Assembly (NCBI RefSeq): GCF_902499045.1
Contig: NZ_CABVPL010000060.1
Coordinates: 1-44,998 of the forward strand
DNA: 44,998 nt
Reading direction: 5' to 3'
Source: Burkholderia latens
GTDB taxonomy: Bacteria; Pseudomonadota; Gammaproteobacteria; Burkholderiales; Burkholderiaceae
Positions 25,801-34,826 of this stretch are shown in pieces. Under the pieces are notes generated by a model. The model was not told the DNA's origin. It saw only the letters and a list, made by a program, of their open reading frames with translations, and made no database searches. The translations under genes were made by a program, and so were the position numbers. Within the stretch, counting starts at the first letter, position 1, and the number at the start of each line of letters is the position of its first letter.

Positions 25801-26094
25801 TTACTTTACCGCGACTTCCGTATGCACGACCTGCGGCGGGCTCTTGAAGAACGGCCCGGCCAGCTGCCGCCACTCCTGGAAGTCGTCCGATTGACGGAAA
25901 TGCACCATGTGGTCGTCGATGGTGTCCCACTTGACGACGAGCAGGTAGCCGCCACTGCGCTCGATCACGCGGTGCAGCTCGGCGCCGCCGCAGCCGTGCG
26001 CGCGGGCGAACAGCGGAAGCGCCTGACGTACCGCCGCCTCGAACGGCTCGGCCTGCGACGGATCGATTTCGAGCGATGCCATTTCCAGAATCAT
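25801..26094 (-). CDS. ABM-domain protein (putative quinol monooxygenase/antibiotic biosynthesis monooxygenase)
   Basis: 97 residues from ATG 26094, with GGAG 8 nt upstream. It is a single ferredoxin-like ABM domain: MILEMASLEIDPSQAEPFEA, then HGCGGAELHRVIERSGGYLL and WDTIDDHMVHFRQSDDFQEW. Such dimeric domains act as cofactor-free oxygenases or small-molecule scavengers (YgiN-like). Same strand as the SBP-fold gene, 159 bp upstream of it. Confidence 0.9.
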   Translation of the reverse strand: MILEMASLEIDPSQAEPFEAAVRQALPLFARAHGCGGAELHRVIERSGGYLLVVKWDTIDDHMVHFRQSDDFQEWRQLAGPFFKSPPQVVHTEVAVK

Positions 26095-26314
26095 GAATGC
26101 TGCTCCAGGGTTTGAACGATGCGAACATGATCGTGACGCGACGCGCGCCGCGATCGGCGTCCCGCAAAGATACCGGAAGTCGGGATCGAGCGCCGCGGCC
26201 AATTGCGTCGCGCGAATCGCCGCGCCGCTCACGCGAATCCACGTTTTCCCCTATGTGGAATGGCCGGGCGCATGCCGATGACACAGAGGCGGCGAAGACA
26301 ATCCGAGGCCAGCC

Positions 26315-27721
26315 ATGACGACATCCGCGATAAACGGAACGAACGAGACACTGCCAGCAACCAGCGCCGAAGCCGCACCCGACTCCCCCGTCGCACCTGC
26401 GTCGATCCTGCTCGTCGACGACGAGCCGAGCGTGCTGTCCGCCCTCAAGCGCGTGCTGCGGCCCGCGCGTTACGACATCCTGACCGCCGACAGCGGCGAA
26501 GCCGCGCTCGACCTGCTGGCGTCGACCGAAGTCGATCTGATCGTGTCCGACATGCGCATGCCGAACATGAGCGGCGCCGCGTTCCTTTCCCGCGCACGTG
26601 CGCTGTACCCGGACACGATGCGGATTCTCCTGACCGGCTATTCCGACATCGCGTCGATCGTCGAGGCCGTCAACGAAGGCGGCGTGTATCGCTACCTGAA
26701 CAAGCCCTGGGACGATCACGACCTGCTGATGACGCTCGAGCAGGCGCTCGAGCAGCGGCGCTTGCGCGGCGAAGCGGCGCGGCTCGCCGCGTTGACCGAA
26801 GCGCAGAATGAAACGCTGCGCCGCTTCAACACCGAGCTCGAAACGCAGGTGCGCGCACGCACCGAGGAGCTCGGGCAAACCGTGATGTTCCTCGAAGCGG
26901 CGCAGCACGACCTGAAAAGCAGTTTCACTGCGATGGTCCAGGTGTGCGCGAGCATGATCGAGATGCGCTGCGGGTCCGCGAGCGGCCACGCGATGCGCGT
27001 CGGCGAGATCGCGCGCCAGCTTGCGCTGTCGGCCGGGATGAGCAGCCTGCACGCGCAGGACGTCTATTACGCGGGGCTGTTGCACGGGATCGGCAAGCTG
27101 TCGCTGCCCGACGAACTGTTGCACAAGCCGATCGTCAAGATGACGACGGACGAACACAGCCTGTTCCAGCAGCATCCGCTGCGCGCGCAGATGGTGCTCA
27201 CGCCGGTCGCGCAGCTGCACAAGGTCGCGTCGATCGTGCTGCATCAGTACGAGCGGTTCAACGGCCGCGGCACGCCGGACGGGCTCGCGGGCGACGCGAT
27301 CCCGCTCGGCTCGCGGATCGTCGCGATCGCACGCGACTTCGAAGGGTTGCGCAACGGCGAGATCGGTACGCCGCATTCGGTCGAGCAGGCCATCGACGTG
27401 CTGCGCTCGCAGGCCGGCGTGCGTTACGACCCGCTGCTCGTCGCGCGCTTCGTCGAACTGATGCGGAATCCGGCGAGACTCGGCATCGCCGCGTCCATCG
27501 CGGAGATTTCGTCCGCGCAGCTGCGCGAAGGAATGCAGCTTGCCGACGATCTGCGCACGCACCGCGGCGTACTGCTGATGACGAAGGGCAGCGTGATGTC
27601 GGCGCACCAGATCGAACTCGTGCGCCGCTTCGAGGCGCGCGAAGGGATGCCGTTCGACATTTTCGTGCTGACCGGTGCGGCTGCAACGGCGCAGGCGGCC
27701 GCCGCCGCGCCGCCCGGCTGA
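26315..27721 (+). CDS. Receiver-HD-GYP-like response regulator with altered HD and GYP motifs
   Basis: 468 residues. The receiver domain (about 28-145) has D35-D36, phosphoacceptor D79 (IVSDMRMPNMSG), the switch TGYSD and K130 (YLNKPW). A coiled-coil linker (145-200) leads to an HD-type domain. In canonical HD-GYP phosphodiesterases the metal site is HDxGK; here the sequence at 257-261 is HGIGK, so the aspartate is gone. The GYP triad region reads GRGTPDGL (317-324), GTP in place of GYP. His225, His287 and His310 remain. Cyclic-di-GMP hydrolysis is therefore doubtful and a regulatory or non-catalytic role is plausible. It is followed 84 bp later by an MHYT kinase, its probable partner. Confidence 0.92.
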   Translation: MTTSAINGTNETLPATSAEAAPDSPVAPASILLVDDEPSVLSALKRVLRPARYDILTADSGEAALDLLASTEVDLIVSDMRMPNMSGAAFLSRARALYPDTMRILLTGYSDIASIVEAVNEGGVYRYLNKPWDDHDLLMTLEQALEQRRLRGEAARLAALTEAQNETLRRFNTELETQVRARTEELGQTVMFLEAAQHDLKSSFTAMVQVCASMIEMRCGSASGHAMRVGEIARQLALSAGMSSLHAQDVYYAGLLHGIGKLSLPDELLHKPIVKMTTDEHSLFQQHPLRAQMVLTPVAQLHKVASIVLHQYERFNGRGTPDGLAGDAIPLGSRIVAIARDFEGLRNGEIGTPHSVEQAIDVLRSQAGVRYDPLLVARFVELMRNPARLGIAASIAEISSAQLREGMQLADDLRTHRGVLLMTKGSVMSAHQIELVRRFEAREGMPFDIFVLTGAAATAQAAAAAPPG

Positions 27722-27805
27722 CGCGGTGCGACGTCACGCGGCCGTCGCGTCCGAGATCGACGGCCCGCCACCGCAATGCGTTCATCTCGACCGGGATGCC
27801 CGATC

Positions 27806-29581
27806 ATGCATGGCACGTACAACCCGCTGCTCGTCCTGCTGTCGCTCGTCATCGCGACGCTCGCTTCCTACACGGCGCTCGACCTGGCCGCGTTCATTTC
27901 GTTGCTCGACAAGCCGCGGCTCAAGCGCGCGTGGCTTGCCGGCGGCGCGGCCGCGATGGGCACGGGAATCTGGTCGATGCACTTCGTCGGCATGCTCGCG
28001 CTGTCGCTGCCGATCCCGCTCGGCTATGCGTTGCCGGATACCGGCGCATCGCTGGCGATCGCGGTGCTCGTGTCGTATTTCGCGCTGAACGTCGTCACGC
28101 GTGCGCGCTTGAGCCGGCGGCGGCTGCTGGCCGGCGGCGCGCTGATGGGCGCCGGAATCGTCGGCATGCATTACACGGGGATGGCCGCGATGCGCATGGC
28201 GCCCGGCATTCGCTACGATCCCGCGCTGTTCGCCGCGTCGATCGGCGTCGCCGTGATCGCATCGACCGTCGCGCTGTGGATGGCGCAGGCGCTGCGCGAG
28301 CGACACGCGCGGCACGCGAGCGCGCAACGCATCGGCGCGGCACTGATCATGGGCCTCGCGATCACCGGCATGCACTACACGGCGATGGCCGCCGCGCACT
28401 TCGCGCCGGATGCGCGATGCGGCGCCGCAAACGGAATCGATGCGCCGTGGCTCGCGACGACCATCGCACTCTTCACGACAGCGACGCTGATCGTCACGCT
28501 GCTCGTGTGCCGATTCGATGCGCGCACAACCTTTTTGCGCGGGATGACGGACACGCTCGAACGACTCGTGCGCTTGCGGACCGCGGAACTCGAAACGGCG
28601 TTGCGGCGCTACGAGCAGACGACCGCGATGCTGCAGCGCACGCGCGAAGACATGGCGACCGAGATCGACGAACGCCGGGCGGCGCAGGCCCGGCTCGAAC
28701 AGGAGAAGGACGAGCAGCGGCGCCTGCTGCGGGAACTCGAGGAAACGCACGTCCAGCTGCTTCAATCGGAAAAACTCGCATCGATCGGCCAGCTCGCGGC
28801 AGGCGTCGCGCACGAGATCAACAACCCGATCGGCTTCATCAGCGCGAACCTCAACACGCTCGGAACGTGGGTGCGAACGCTGCTGGACGTGATCGCCGCG
28901 CACGAGGCCGCGCTGCCGCAGCTCGACTCGCGCACGCGCGACCCGCTGATCGCGATGCGCGGTGCGGCCGATCTCGATTACGTGCGGGACGAGATCGTGA
29001 CGCTGATCGACGAATCGATCGATGGCGCGGTACGCGTACGGCGCATCGTGCAGGACTTGCGCGATTTCTCGCGGCCGGGCAGCGGCGAGTGGAGCGTGGC
29101 CGACGTGCATGCGGGTCTGGACAGCACGCTGAACGTCGTCCATAACGAACTGAAGTACAAGGCCGACGTCGTGCGCGAATACGGCGACGTGCCGCGCGTC
29201 GAATGTCTTCCGTCGCAATTGAACCAGGTGTTCATGAACCTGCTCGTCAACGCGGCGCACGCGATTCCCGCACGCGGCGTGATCACGATCCGCACGTCGA
29301 GCGACGGCGAGCACGTGTCGATCGCGATCAGCGACACCGGAACCGGGATGACGCCCGACGTCATGCGGCGGATCTTCGATCCGTTCTTCACGACGAAGCC
29401 GGTCGGACAGGGCACGGGGCTGGGATTGTCGGTGTCGCACGGCATCGTCGAGCGCCATCGCGGCACCATCGACGTGACGAGCGAGCCGGGGCGCGGCACG
29501 ACGTTCTGCGTCCGGTTGCCGATCCGCCGCGCGGCCGGCACCGTGGACGACGGCGCGGCGGCGGTCGCGCAGCGGGCATGA
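27806..29581 (+). CDS. MHYT-domain membrane histidine kinase
   Basis: 591 residues from ATG 27806; ATG 27776 is an alternative. The N-terminal integral membrane MHYT domain (about 8-240, seven helices) shows the three repeats SMHFVGM, MHYTGM and MHYTAM, thought to coordinate metal and sense gas such as O2, CO or NO. A coiled coil (about 255-325) leads to a HisKA-type phosphoacceptor at H336 (AGVAHEINNP). The ATPase domain follows with N-box NQVFMNLLVNAAHAIP, G1 DTGTGMTP and G2 GQGTGLGLSVSHGIVE. It is in tandem with the receiver/HD protein upstream, so together they form a likely gas- or redox-responsive two-component module. Confidence 0.93.
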   Translation: MHGTYNPLLVLLSLVIATLASYTALDLAAFISLLDKPRLKRAWLAGGAAAMGTGIWSMHFVGMLALSLPIPLGYALPDTGASLAIAVLVSYFALNVVTRARLSRRRLLAGGALMGAGIVGMHYTGMAAMRMAPGIRYDPALFAASIGVAVIASTVALWMAQALRERHARHASAQRIGAALIMGLAITGMHYTAMAAAHFAPDARCGAANGIDAPWLATTIALFTTATLIVTLLVCRFDARTTFLRGMTDTLERLVRLRTAELETALRRYEQTTAMLQRTREDMATEIDERRAAQARLEQEKDEQRRLLRELEETHVQLLQSEKLASIGQLAAGVAHEINNPIGFISANLNTLGTWVRTLLDVIAAHEAALPQLDSRTRDPLIAMRGAADLDYVRDEIVTLIDESIDGAVRVRRIVQDLRDFSRPGSGEWSVADVHAGLDSTLNVVHNELKYKADVVREYGDVPRVECLPSQLNQVFMNLLVNAAHAIPARGVITIRTSSDGEHVSIAISDTGTGMTPDVMRRIFDPFFTTKPVGQGTGLGLSVSHGIVERHRGTIDVTSEPGRGTTFCVRLPIRRAAGTVDDGAAAVAQRA

Positions 29582-29617
29582 TCGCGACGGTCGCAATGCC
29601 GGCAGTGGTTGCGATCG

Positions 29618-30703
29618 TCACATCGCGCGCCTGCGCCGCCGCCTGCGGAAGAAATTCCAGAACATCGCGGTCGCGTCCGGCCCGGTCGCCGAGTGGAACG
29701 CTTCGCGCGGATCGCCGCCGCTCCATGCGTGCGCCAGCCGGCGAACGACGCAGACCCTGACGATCAGCCGGCCGCCGCGCAGATAGTCCGTATAGTCGGC
29801 GCCGTCTTGCGCGTACGTGTGTTGTTCGCCGACGCGCAGTTCGCCATGTTCGTCGACGAGCCGGTTGATCCGTGCGAACGCGATGCCGAGCTGCCGCGCG
29901 TTTCGTTCGTCGACGACCGTATCGAGCCCGCCATGCACGACCAGCGCCGGCATGCCGGGATAAGCGCGCACGTCGACGCACGCGTCGACGACGTGAATCG
30001 GATCGTCGCGCAGGCCGCGCCGCATCACGCTCATCGCGGCCATCGTCGACAACGGCGGCGCGATGGCCGGCCCGGAATGCAGGCCGACCGCCGCGAACAG
30101 ATCGGGATACGCGACGGCGAGTTGCGCGGCCAGTCCGGCGCCGGCCGACATGCCGGCCAGATAGATGCGGTCGCGATCGAATCCGCGCTCGCGCACGATC
30201 GCATCGATCAGCGACGCGACCGCCGGGCCTTCCGACTGCGACGCGTCGCCATGCCAGTTCCAGCAGCGGTGCGAATGGGCGGTCTTCGCCTGCTCGGGAA
30301 ACAGCACGGCGAAGCCGGCGCGGTCCGCGACGCGGCAGATGCGCGTGCCCGCCGCGAACGATTCGGCCGTCTGCTTGCAGCCGTGCAGCATCACGACGAC
30401 GGGCATGTCCGCCGCTGCGAGCGGCGTCGCGGGCAGATACAGCGCGTAGGCAAGATGATTGACGAAGCGGCCGGCGGCCGGGCGGGCGGAGTGAAACGAG
30501 CGTAGCCACGCACCCGCAGCCGGGCGCGGCGATCTGCGGGCGGCCGACGCTGGTGCGGCTGACTTGCTGCGCGACGGCCTTGGCGTCGCGGGGCGTTTTG
30601 CCGTCGCGGCCGGTTTGGTCGTCTTTCGTTTCGGCCGCGGGCTCGCCGCGGCGGACAACAGCGCGAACGGCCGTAGCCAGAGGCTCGATTTTTTCCTGGG
30701 CAT
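29618..30703 (-). CDS. PHB depolymerase-family esterase (type 1 catalytic domain)
   Basis: 361 residues from ATG 30703; an upstream ATG at 30739 is possible. Residues 1-65 are Lys/Arg/Pro/Ala-rich (SPRPKRKTTKPAATAKRPAT) with no clear signal peptide. The alpha/beta hydrolase begins near 75. The oxyanion/lipase-box set is HGCKQTAESF (107-116) and S186 in AGMSAGAG, with Asp in VVHGGLDTVVDE and His in RLAHAWSGGD. The family hydrolyses poly(3-hydroxybutyrate) or short esters. It ends with a run of arginines. The gene is convergent with the MHYT kinase. Confidence 0.9.
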   Translation of the reverse strand: MPRKKSSLWLRPFALLSAAASPRPKRKTTKPAATAKRPATPRPSRSKSAAPASAARRSPRPAAGAWLRSFHSARPAAGRFVNHLAYALYLPATPLAAADMPVVVMLHGCKQTAESFAAGTRICRVADRAGFAVLFPEQAKTAHSHRCWNWHGDASQSEGPAVASLIDAIVRERGFDRDRIYLAGMSAGAGLAAQLAVAYPDLFAAVGLHSGPAIAPPLSTMAAMSVMRRGLRDDPIHVVDACVDVRAYPGMPALVVHGGLDTVVDERNARQLGIAFARINRLVDEHGELRVGEQHTYAQDGADYTDYLRGGRLIVRVCVVRRLAHAWSGGDPREAFHSATGPDATAMFWNFFRRRRRRRAM

Positions 30704-31083
30704 GGACGAATCTCGTGACGGCGGCGCGTGTAACGGCATGCGGCCGGGCCGCCGTCGGGTGGATGTCGGATACGGGTGAAGCAGGATTCGTGCGAGAGCG
30801 AACGTTCGCGCCGAAGCGCTGCGCCGTGGGTCCCCACGGAGGGCGCAAGCCGATCCCATTCCTTTCGACGCGACGTCGTTACAGCAGCGTCGCAATTCGG
30901 GCGCGCTACGCCGCATGCTAACAGTCGTCATCGATATCGCGTGCGATGGTTCCGTGACGGCTCGATGAACGTTTTGACCCTATCGTGGACCGTCGGCGCT
31001 CGCCGCGCTCAATACCATCGATGCGCATGTGGCGCCGGCCCGCGCGACGGGCGCGCGGCAGGTCGCACCATCCGGGCGCATGG
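30704..31083. other. 380-bp intergenic stretch
   Basis: Lies between the esterase start and the end of the CobT-like gene, both on the minus strand. No gene, strong hairpin or clear promoter was found. It should include the esterase promoter. Confidence 0.4.
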
Positions 31084-32784
31084 CTACCGATTGAGCAGCG
31101 TGTCGCTCAGCACGCTGAACGCTGCGCCCGGTAACTCGTTCAGTTGCTCGACGACGCTGCTGACCGGATAAAACGATTCGACCGCATCGTCGAGCATCCC
31201 GACGCCGATCAATTCGACGCGCCGTTCGCGAAGCGCATCGATGCGTGCGCGCAAGTCGGTGCGCAAGATCGCGGGATTGCCGTCGCCGGTGGCCGGATAC
31301 CCGTCGGACAGCACCATCAGGATTCGGCGGCGCGCGCGCTTTGCCAGCAGCCGTTCGGCGGCCCAGCTCAGCGCTTCGCCGTCGGGGTTCTCGTGCCCGC
31401 ATTCGATGCAGGCGAGGCCGACCGGATTGTCCGAATCGAAGCGCTTGTACACGCGCAGGTCGAGACGTTCGACGAAGCGGTTGTAGCCGAACGTGTCGTT
31501 GCCGCCGTCGATCCAGCGCTGGTAGTGCGCGCGCATCGCGGCATCCTCGACCGAACTGTAGCCGAGCACTTCGCACGCGAAGCCGAGCTGCATCAGTGCG
31601 TCGCACAACGCGGCCGCGCAGAGCGCAGCGAGTTCGATCTTCCTGCCCGCCATCGAGCCGCTGCAGTCGAGCAGCAGGCTCACCGCCGCGTCGCGTCCCG
31701 GCGCCGCGCGCGTCACGCGAAACGGCGTCCGATAGCCGGGCGTGGTCGCGACGCGCACGAGTGACGCGCGATCGAGCTGTCCGCGTTCCTGCTCGCGTTT
31801 CCAGCGCGTGTGCTCGTCGACCTTCAACGCGCGCTCGAGACGCATCCGCAGCGGCTCCGTCTGTGCGCGCGCGGCGCTGCGCAGACGATGCCAGCGTGCC
31901 GGTTCGCCGTTGCCCGTGAAGTCGGTCACCGTGTCGAACGCCGTGGTCAGCGGGATGGACAACAGCGGGCGGTTGTCCGCGGACAGGCGAATCGTGCCGT
32001 GCGCCGCGTCGCCTTGCGGCGGTGTTTCCGGTGACGACGCCGTTTCTGCGATCGCGGCGGCGCTGGACTCGGCGGTCGATGCCGCGCGCGTGTCGTCCGA
32101 TGTGCCGGGCTCGTCCGCGTCGAATTCAGCGGCGATCGTGTCGCGATCGAGCGTGCTGCCGGGATCGGCGGTGAACATCATGTTGTTCGCACCGGCCGAC
32201 GCCAGCGCGCGAACGCGTGCGACGATCCGGCGCGCGATGCGGATGCTGTCGGCAGTCGACGCCGCCGCGAGCGCTTCGTCGATGAGCTCGGTGGCCGCCG
32301 CGACGGTCGCATCGAGCGATGGCGAACGTTCGACGCTCGTCAGCGGTTCGCGCCACAGCGCGCGCTCGATGCGCCACAGCAGTTTGTCGCGCCATGTGTT
32401 TTGCGGCCAAGCCCGCAACATGTCGGCGGCCGACGTTGCACGCATCCGCGCGAGAAAGCGCTGCGCGCCCGGATAAAGCGCGACGAGCCGTGCGGCCGCG
32501 CGCCGGTCGTCGATCGCCCGAGCGATGTCGCGCACGACCGGTGAACGCAGCGCGGTCAGCGTGTCGATCGCGCTGAAGCGTATGCGGGCCGCATGGAGAT
32601 CGACGAAGCCGATGATCGCATCGTCGTCGATGGCGCCGGCGAGCAGCGTGTCGGGTAGCACCAGCCGGTCGCGCTGCACGACCGGCCCGTGACGCGCGAA
32701 GCGCACGTCGATCCCGTGCCGTTGCGCGAGCGTGCGCGCGAGACGCGTCAGGTGCGCCGAGCGCGCGTCGTCGTCCCGGTCCAT
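31084..32784 (-). CDS. CobT-like VWA-domain protein (orphan MoxR-VWA partner)
   Basis: 566 residues. The N-terminal half is poorly conserved; an acidic, Ala/Ser-rich segment at about 220-265 is followed by a CobT-like core (about 290-370). The C-terminal VWA domain has an intact MIDAS motif DCSGSM (373-378) and a distal LSDGYP (D494). CobT is a subunit of aerobic cobaltochelatase, but similar VWA proteins also pair with MoxR-type ATPases as chaperone-like modules for other metalloenzymes. Four nucleotides separate it from the upstream AAA+ gene. No CobN-like or other cobalamin gene is in this window, so cobalt insertion is not supported by context. Confidence 0.85.
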   Translation of the reverse strand: MDRDDDARSAHLTRLARTLAQRHGIDVRFARHGPVVQRDRLVLPDTLLAGAIDDDAIIGFVDLHAARIRFSAIDTLTALRSPVVRDIARAIDDRRAAARLVALYPGAQRFLARMRATSAADMLRAWPQNTWRDKLLWRIERALWREPLTSVERSPSLDATVAAATELIDEALAAASTADSIRIARRIVARVRALASAGANNMMFTADPGSTLDRDTIAAEFDADEPGTSDDTRAASTAESSAAAIAETASSPETPPQGDAAHGTIRLSADNRPLLSIPLTTAFDTVTDFTGNGEPARWHRLRSAARAQTEPLRMRLERALKVDEHTRWKREQERGQLDRASLVRVATTPGYRTPFRVTRAAPGRDAAVSLLLDCSGSMAGRKIELAALCAAALCDALMQLGFACEVLGYSSVEDAAMRAHYQRWIDGGNDTFGYNRFVERLDLRVYKRFDSDNPVGLACIECGHENPDGEALSWAAERLLAKRARRRILMVLSDGYPATGDGNPAILRTDLRARIDALRERRVELIGVGMLDDAVESFYPVSSVVEQLNELPGAAFSVLSDTLLNR

Positions 32785-32788
32785 TGCG

Positions 32789-34000
32789 CTACGCGTCGAG
32801 ATCGATGTGATGGCGCACGATGGCGCGGATCAACGCTGCGTCGTCCGGGCCGACCTTCGCATAGATCGTCGGGCCCGCGGCCGATTCGGGATCGCCGGTC
32901 CGCAGCATCAATTCGGCCCAGTCGAGCAGACGCCGCGTCGAGAACGCGCCCGCAAGATCCTCGCGGACGAATGCGGCGCGGCAGTCGGCGGCGATCGCCG
33001 CGAGCGTGTCGGCCATCGCGGCCGACATGCGCGGGCCGAACGTGCGTTGCAGCACCTGCGCTTCGTCGTGCGGTGGCAGATAGTCGAGGTGGTACACGCG
33101 CCAACGGTCGAGGAACGCGTCGTTCATCAGGTTCGCGCCTTGGTACAGGTGGCGGAACTGGCCCATCGCGCCGACCGCGTTCGCGGTCGCGAACAGCCGG
33201 AACGACGGATGCGGCGCGACGATCTCGTTGCCTTTCTCCTTCAGCAGCAGCCGTCCGGCCGGTTCGAGCACGGCGGTCAGCACCGCGAGGATCGCCGGTT
33301 CCGCGAAGTCGATCTCGTCGACGATCAGCCACAGCCCTTCACGCATCGCGGTCGGCAGCACGCCATCGACCCAGATCGTCTCGCCGCCCTTGACCGTCCA
33401 GAAGCCGACGAAGTCGCCGACCGTGGTCTGGCCGTTCATGTTCGAGCGCAGCACGCCGTGGCCCGTGTGCGCGGCGGCCTGTTCGATCAGGCTCGTCTTG
33501 CCCGTGCCCGTGTGGCCGATCAGCAGGATGCGGCGGTTCTCGACGATGTCTTCCAGCACGCTGGCTGCGCGCTCGGTGAACAGGTATGCGGGGTTGGGCG
33601 GCGGCACGAGCGGGCCGCCGGCGCCGCGCGGCATCGGCACGCCGCCCACCACCGATACGGTCTTCGCCGCGTCGCCGCGGGCGGCGGGCCGCGCCGCACG
33701 TGCACGCCGCAGATCCCGCATGAACCCTTCGCGGCGCGCGGGCGGTTGGCGACCGCCGGCGTCGTCGTCGCGCCGCGCGAAACCCTCCCGATGCCACTTG
33801 CGCAGCTTCGCATCGAGGTTGTCCGCATCGACGACCGTATCGACGGATGTGCTGCCGTCAGGCCGGCGGTGCTGGATCCGGTACATGCGCGCGCGCTCGG
33901 AGCGGCTGACGATCCATTGTCCGGCCGACGGATTCGCCAGCTGCCGATAGACGCCGAGGACGGACGGTGCGGAAGGTGCGTTGTCAGCGGGTGCGTTCAT
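32789..34000 (-). CDS. CobS/MoxR-like AAA+ ATPase
   Basis: 403 residues from ATG 34000. The N-terminal region (1-140) contains a short domain (VSRSERARMYRIQHRRPDGS) not typical of CobS. The ATPase core has Walker A GHTGTGKT (162-169), Walker B LWLIVDEI (223-230), sensor 1 ATAN (271-274) and downstream SAFLDRW-like MNDAFLDRWRVYHLDYL. The gene is translationally close to the CobT-like VWA gene, so the pair probably forms one complex that remodels a target protein in an ATP-dependent way. The target is unknown. The start has no strong ribosome-binding site; the longer in-frame extension to 34207 shows no conserved sequence. Confidence 0.88.
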   Translation of the reverse strand: MNAPADNAPSAPSVLGVYRQLANPSAGQWIVSRSERARMYRIQHRRPDGSTSVDTVVDADNLDAKLRKWHREGFARRDDDAGGRQPPARREGFMRDLRRARAARPAARGDAAKTVSVVGGVPMPRGAGGPLVPPPNPAYLFTERAASVLEDIVENRRILLIGHTGTGKTSLIEQAAAHTGHGVLRSNMNGQTTVGDFVGFWTVKGGETIWVDGVLPTAMREGLWLIVDEIDFAEPAILAVLTAVLEPAGRLLLKEKGNEIVAPHPSFRLFATANAVGAMGQFRHLYQGANLMNDAFLDRWRVYHLDYLPPHDEAQVLQRTFGPRMSAAMADTLAAIAADCRAAFVREDLAGAFSTRRLLDWAELMLRTGDPESAAGPTIYAKVGPDDAALIRAIVRHHIDLDA

Positions 34001-34427
34001 GGGTCGAAGGCGGAAAGGGGCGACGGGAACGGCAACGGGGAGGCGGACGGCGACGCGGCAGGAAATCGCCGCGGCGGCCGGAGTACCGGATACCGCGTAT
34101 CGCGCGGCGTCCGCGGAACCCCGCGCATCTCCGGTACTGTATCGCATCGTGCGAGCGTGCGGCGCGGGCGTGGGTCCATACGCAGTGACGCTCGGGAATG
34201 CCGTCACGGACGGCTTTCGGCGATCAGGTGACAGGCCGGCAAAGCGGAGAGGGGATCCGGGCGAATGACGACGGCGTACTGATCACTACGCGTGAAAGCG
34301 ATCCGGCAGCATCGTTCGAGCGAGGCCCGCGTGCGTCGAATGCGCGCCGAGCTGGCGCGGCGCCTGCGACCGGGCCCGGCGGGGCCGAATGGTCATTCTC
34401 GCCGTTGCCGCCGCCGCCGCCGCCGCG
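34001..34427. other. 427-bp intergenic region with a short GCC repeat
   Basis: No gene supported. Directly after the flippase stop codon lie six tandem GCC triplets (34407-34424, plus strand), outside any coding frame. It must contain the promoter of the CobS/CobT-like operon. Confidence 0.4.
34407..34424. repeat. (GCC)6 simple repeat
   Basis: Six perfect GCC triplets a few nucleotides past the stop of the GtrA-like gene. It is non-coding here, and I see no dyad or T-tract that would make it a terminator. Confidence 0.6.
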
Positions 34428-34811
34428 TCAGCGATACGTCCACAACCGGTGCATCGCGAACGTCGTCGGCGGAATCAGTACGGCGATCGCGACGATGCTC
34501 CAGCCGCGCGGCACGTTCAGCAGGTCGGCGGTGCGCGCGAGCAGCATCGTTTCGGTGAAGCCGGCCACGGCGACGACCAGAAAGCGCCGCAGGTTGCGCG
34601 AGCGCACGGACGACGAAAAGCTCCACAGCGTGTTCGCGAGATACGAGAACACCGTCGCGCCGATGAACGCGACCGCATTCGCGAGCACCTGCGTCGCATC
34701 GAACAGCGCGTACATCGCGCACGCGATCAGCGCGTGCAGTGCGGTCGAGCATAGCCCCGACAGGCCGAACCGAACCAGCCGCACGCGTTCCGCGTAGAGC
34801 AGCGCGAACAT
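34428..34811 (-). CDS. GtrA-family membrane protein (polyprenyl-phosphate-sugar flippase)
   Basis: 127 residues with four hydrophobic helices and the GtrA pattern LVRFGLSGLCSTALHALIAC and VAFIGATVFSYLANTLWSFS. GtrA proteins are thought to flip a lipid-linked sugar made by GtrB to the periplasmic face. It lies 15 bp after the GT2 gene on the same strand, the standard gtrB-gtrA pairing, and is the last gene of the glycan operon. Confidence 0.9.
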   Translation of the reverse strand: MFALLYAERVRLVRFGLSGLCSTALHALIACAMYALFDATQVLANAVAFIGATVFSYLANTLWSFSSSVRSRNLRRFLVVAVAGFTETMLLARTADLLNVPRGWSIVAIAVLIPPTTFAMHRLWTYR

Positions 34812-34826
34812 CGCCGCGTCCGCGGT

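Noticed and set aside
25733-27607. 624-codon minus-strand frame opposite the receiver/HD gene
   Set aside because: Arg/His/Asp-rich shadow; the plus-strand gene has intact receiver and HD features.
31084-34000. Annotation as aerobic cobaltochelatase CobST
   Set aside because: Only family resemblance supports it; no CobN or cobalamin gene nearby, so I give it as CobS/CobT-like only.
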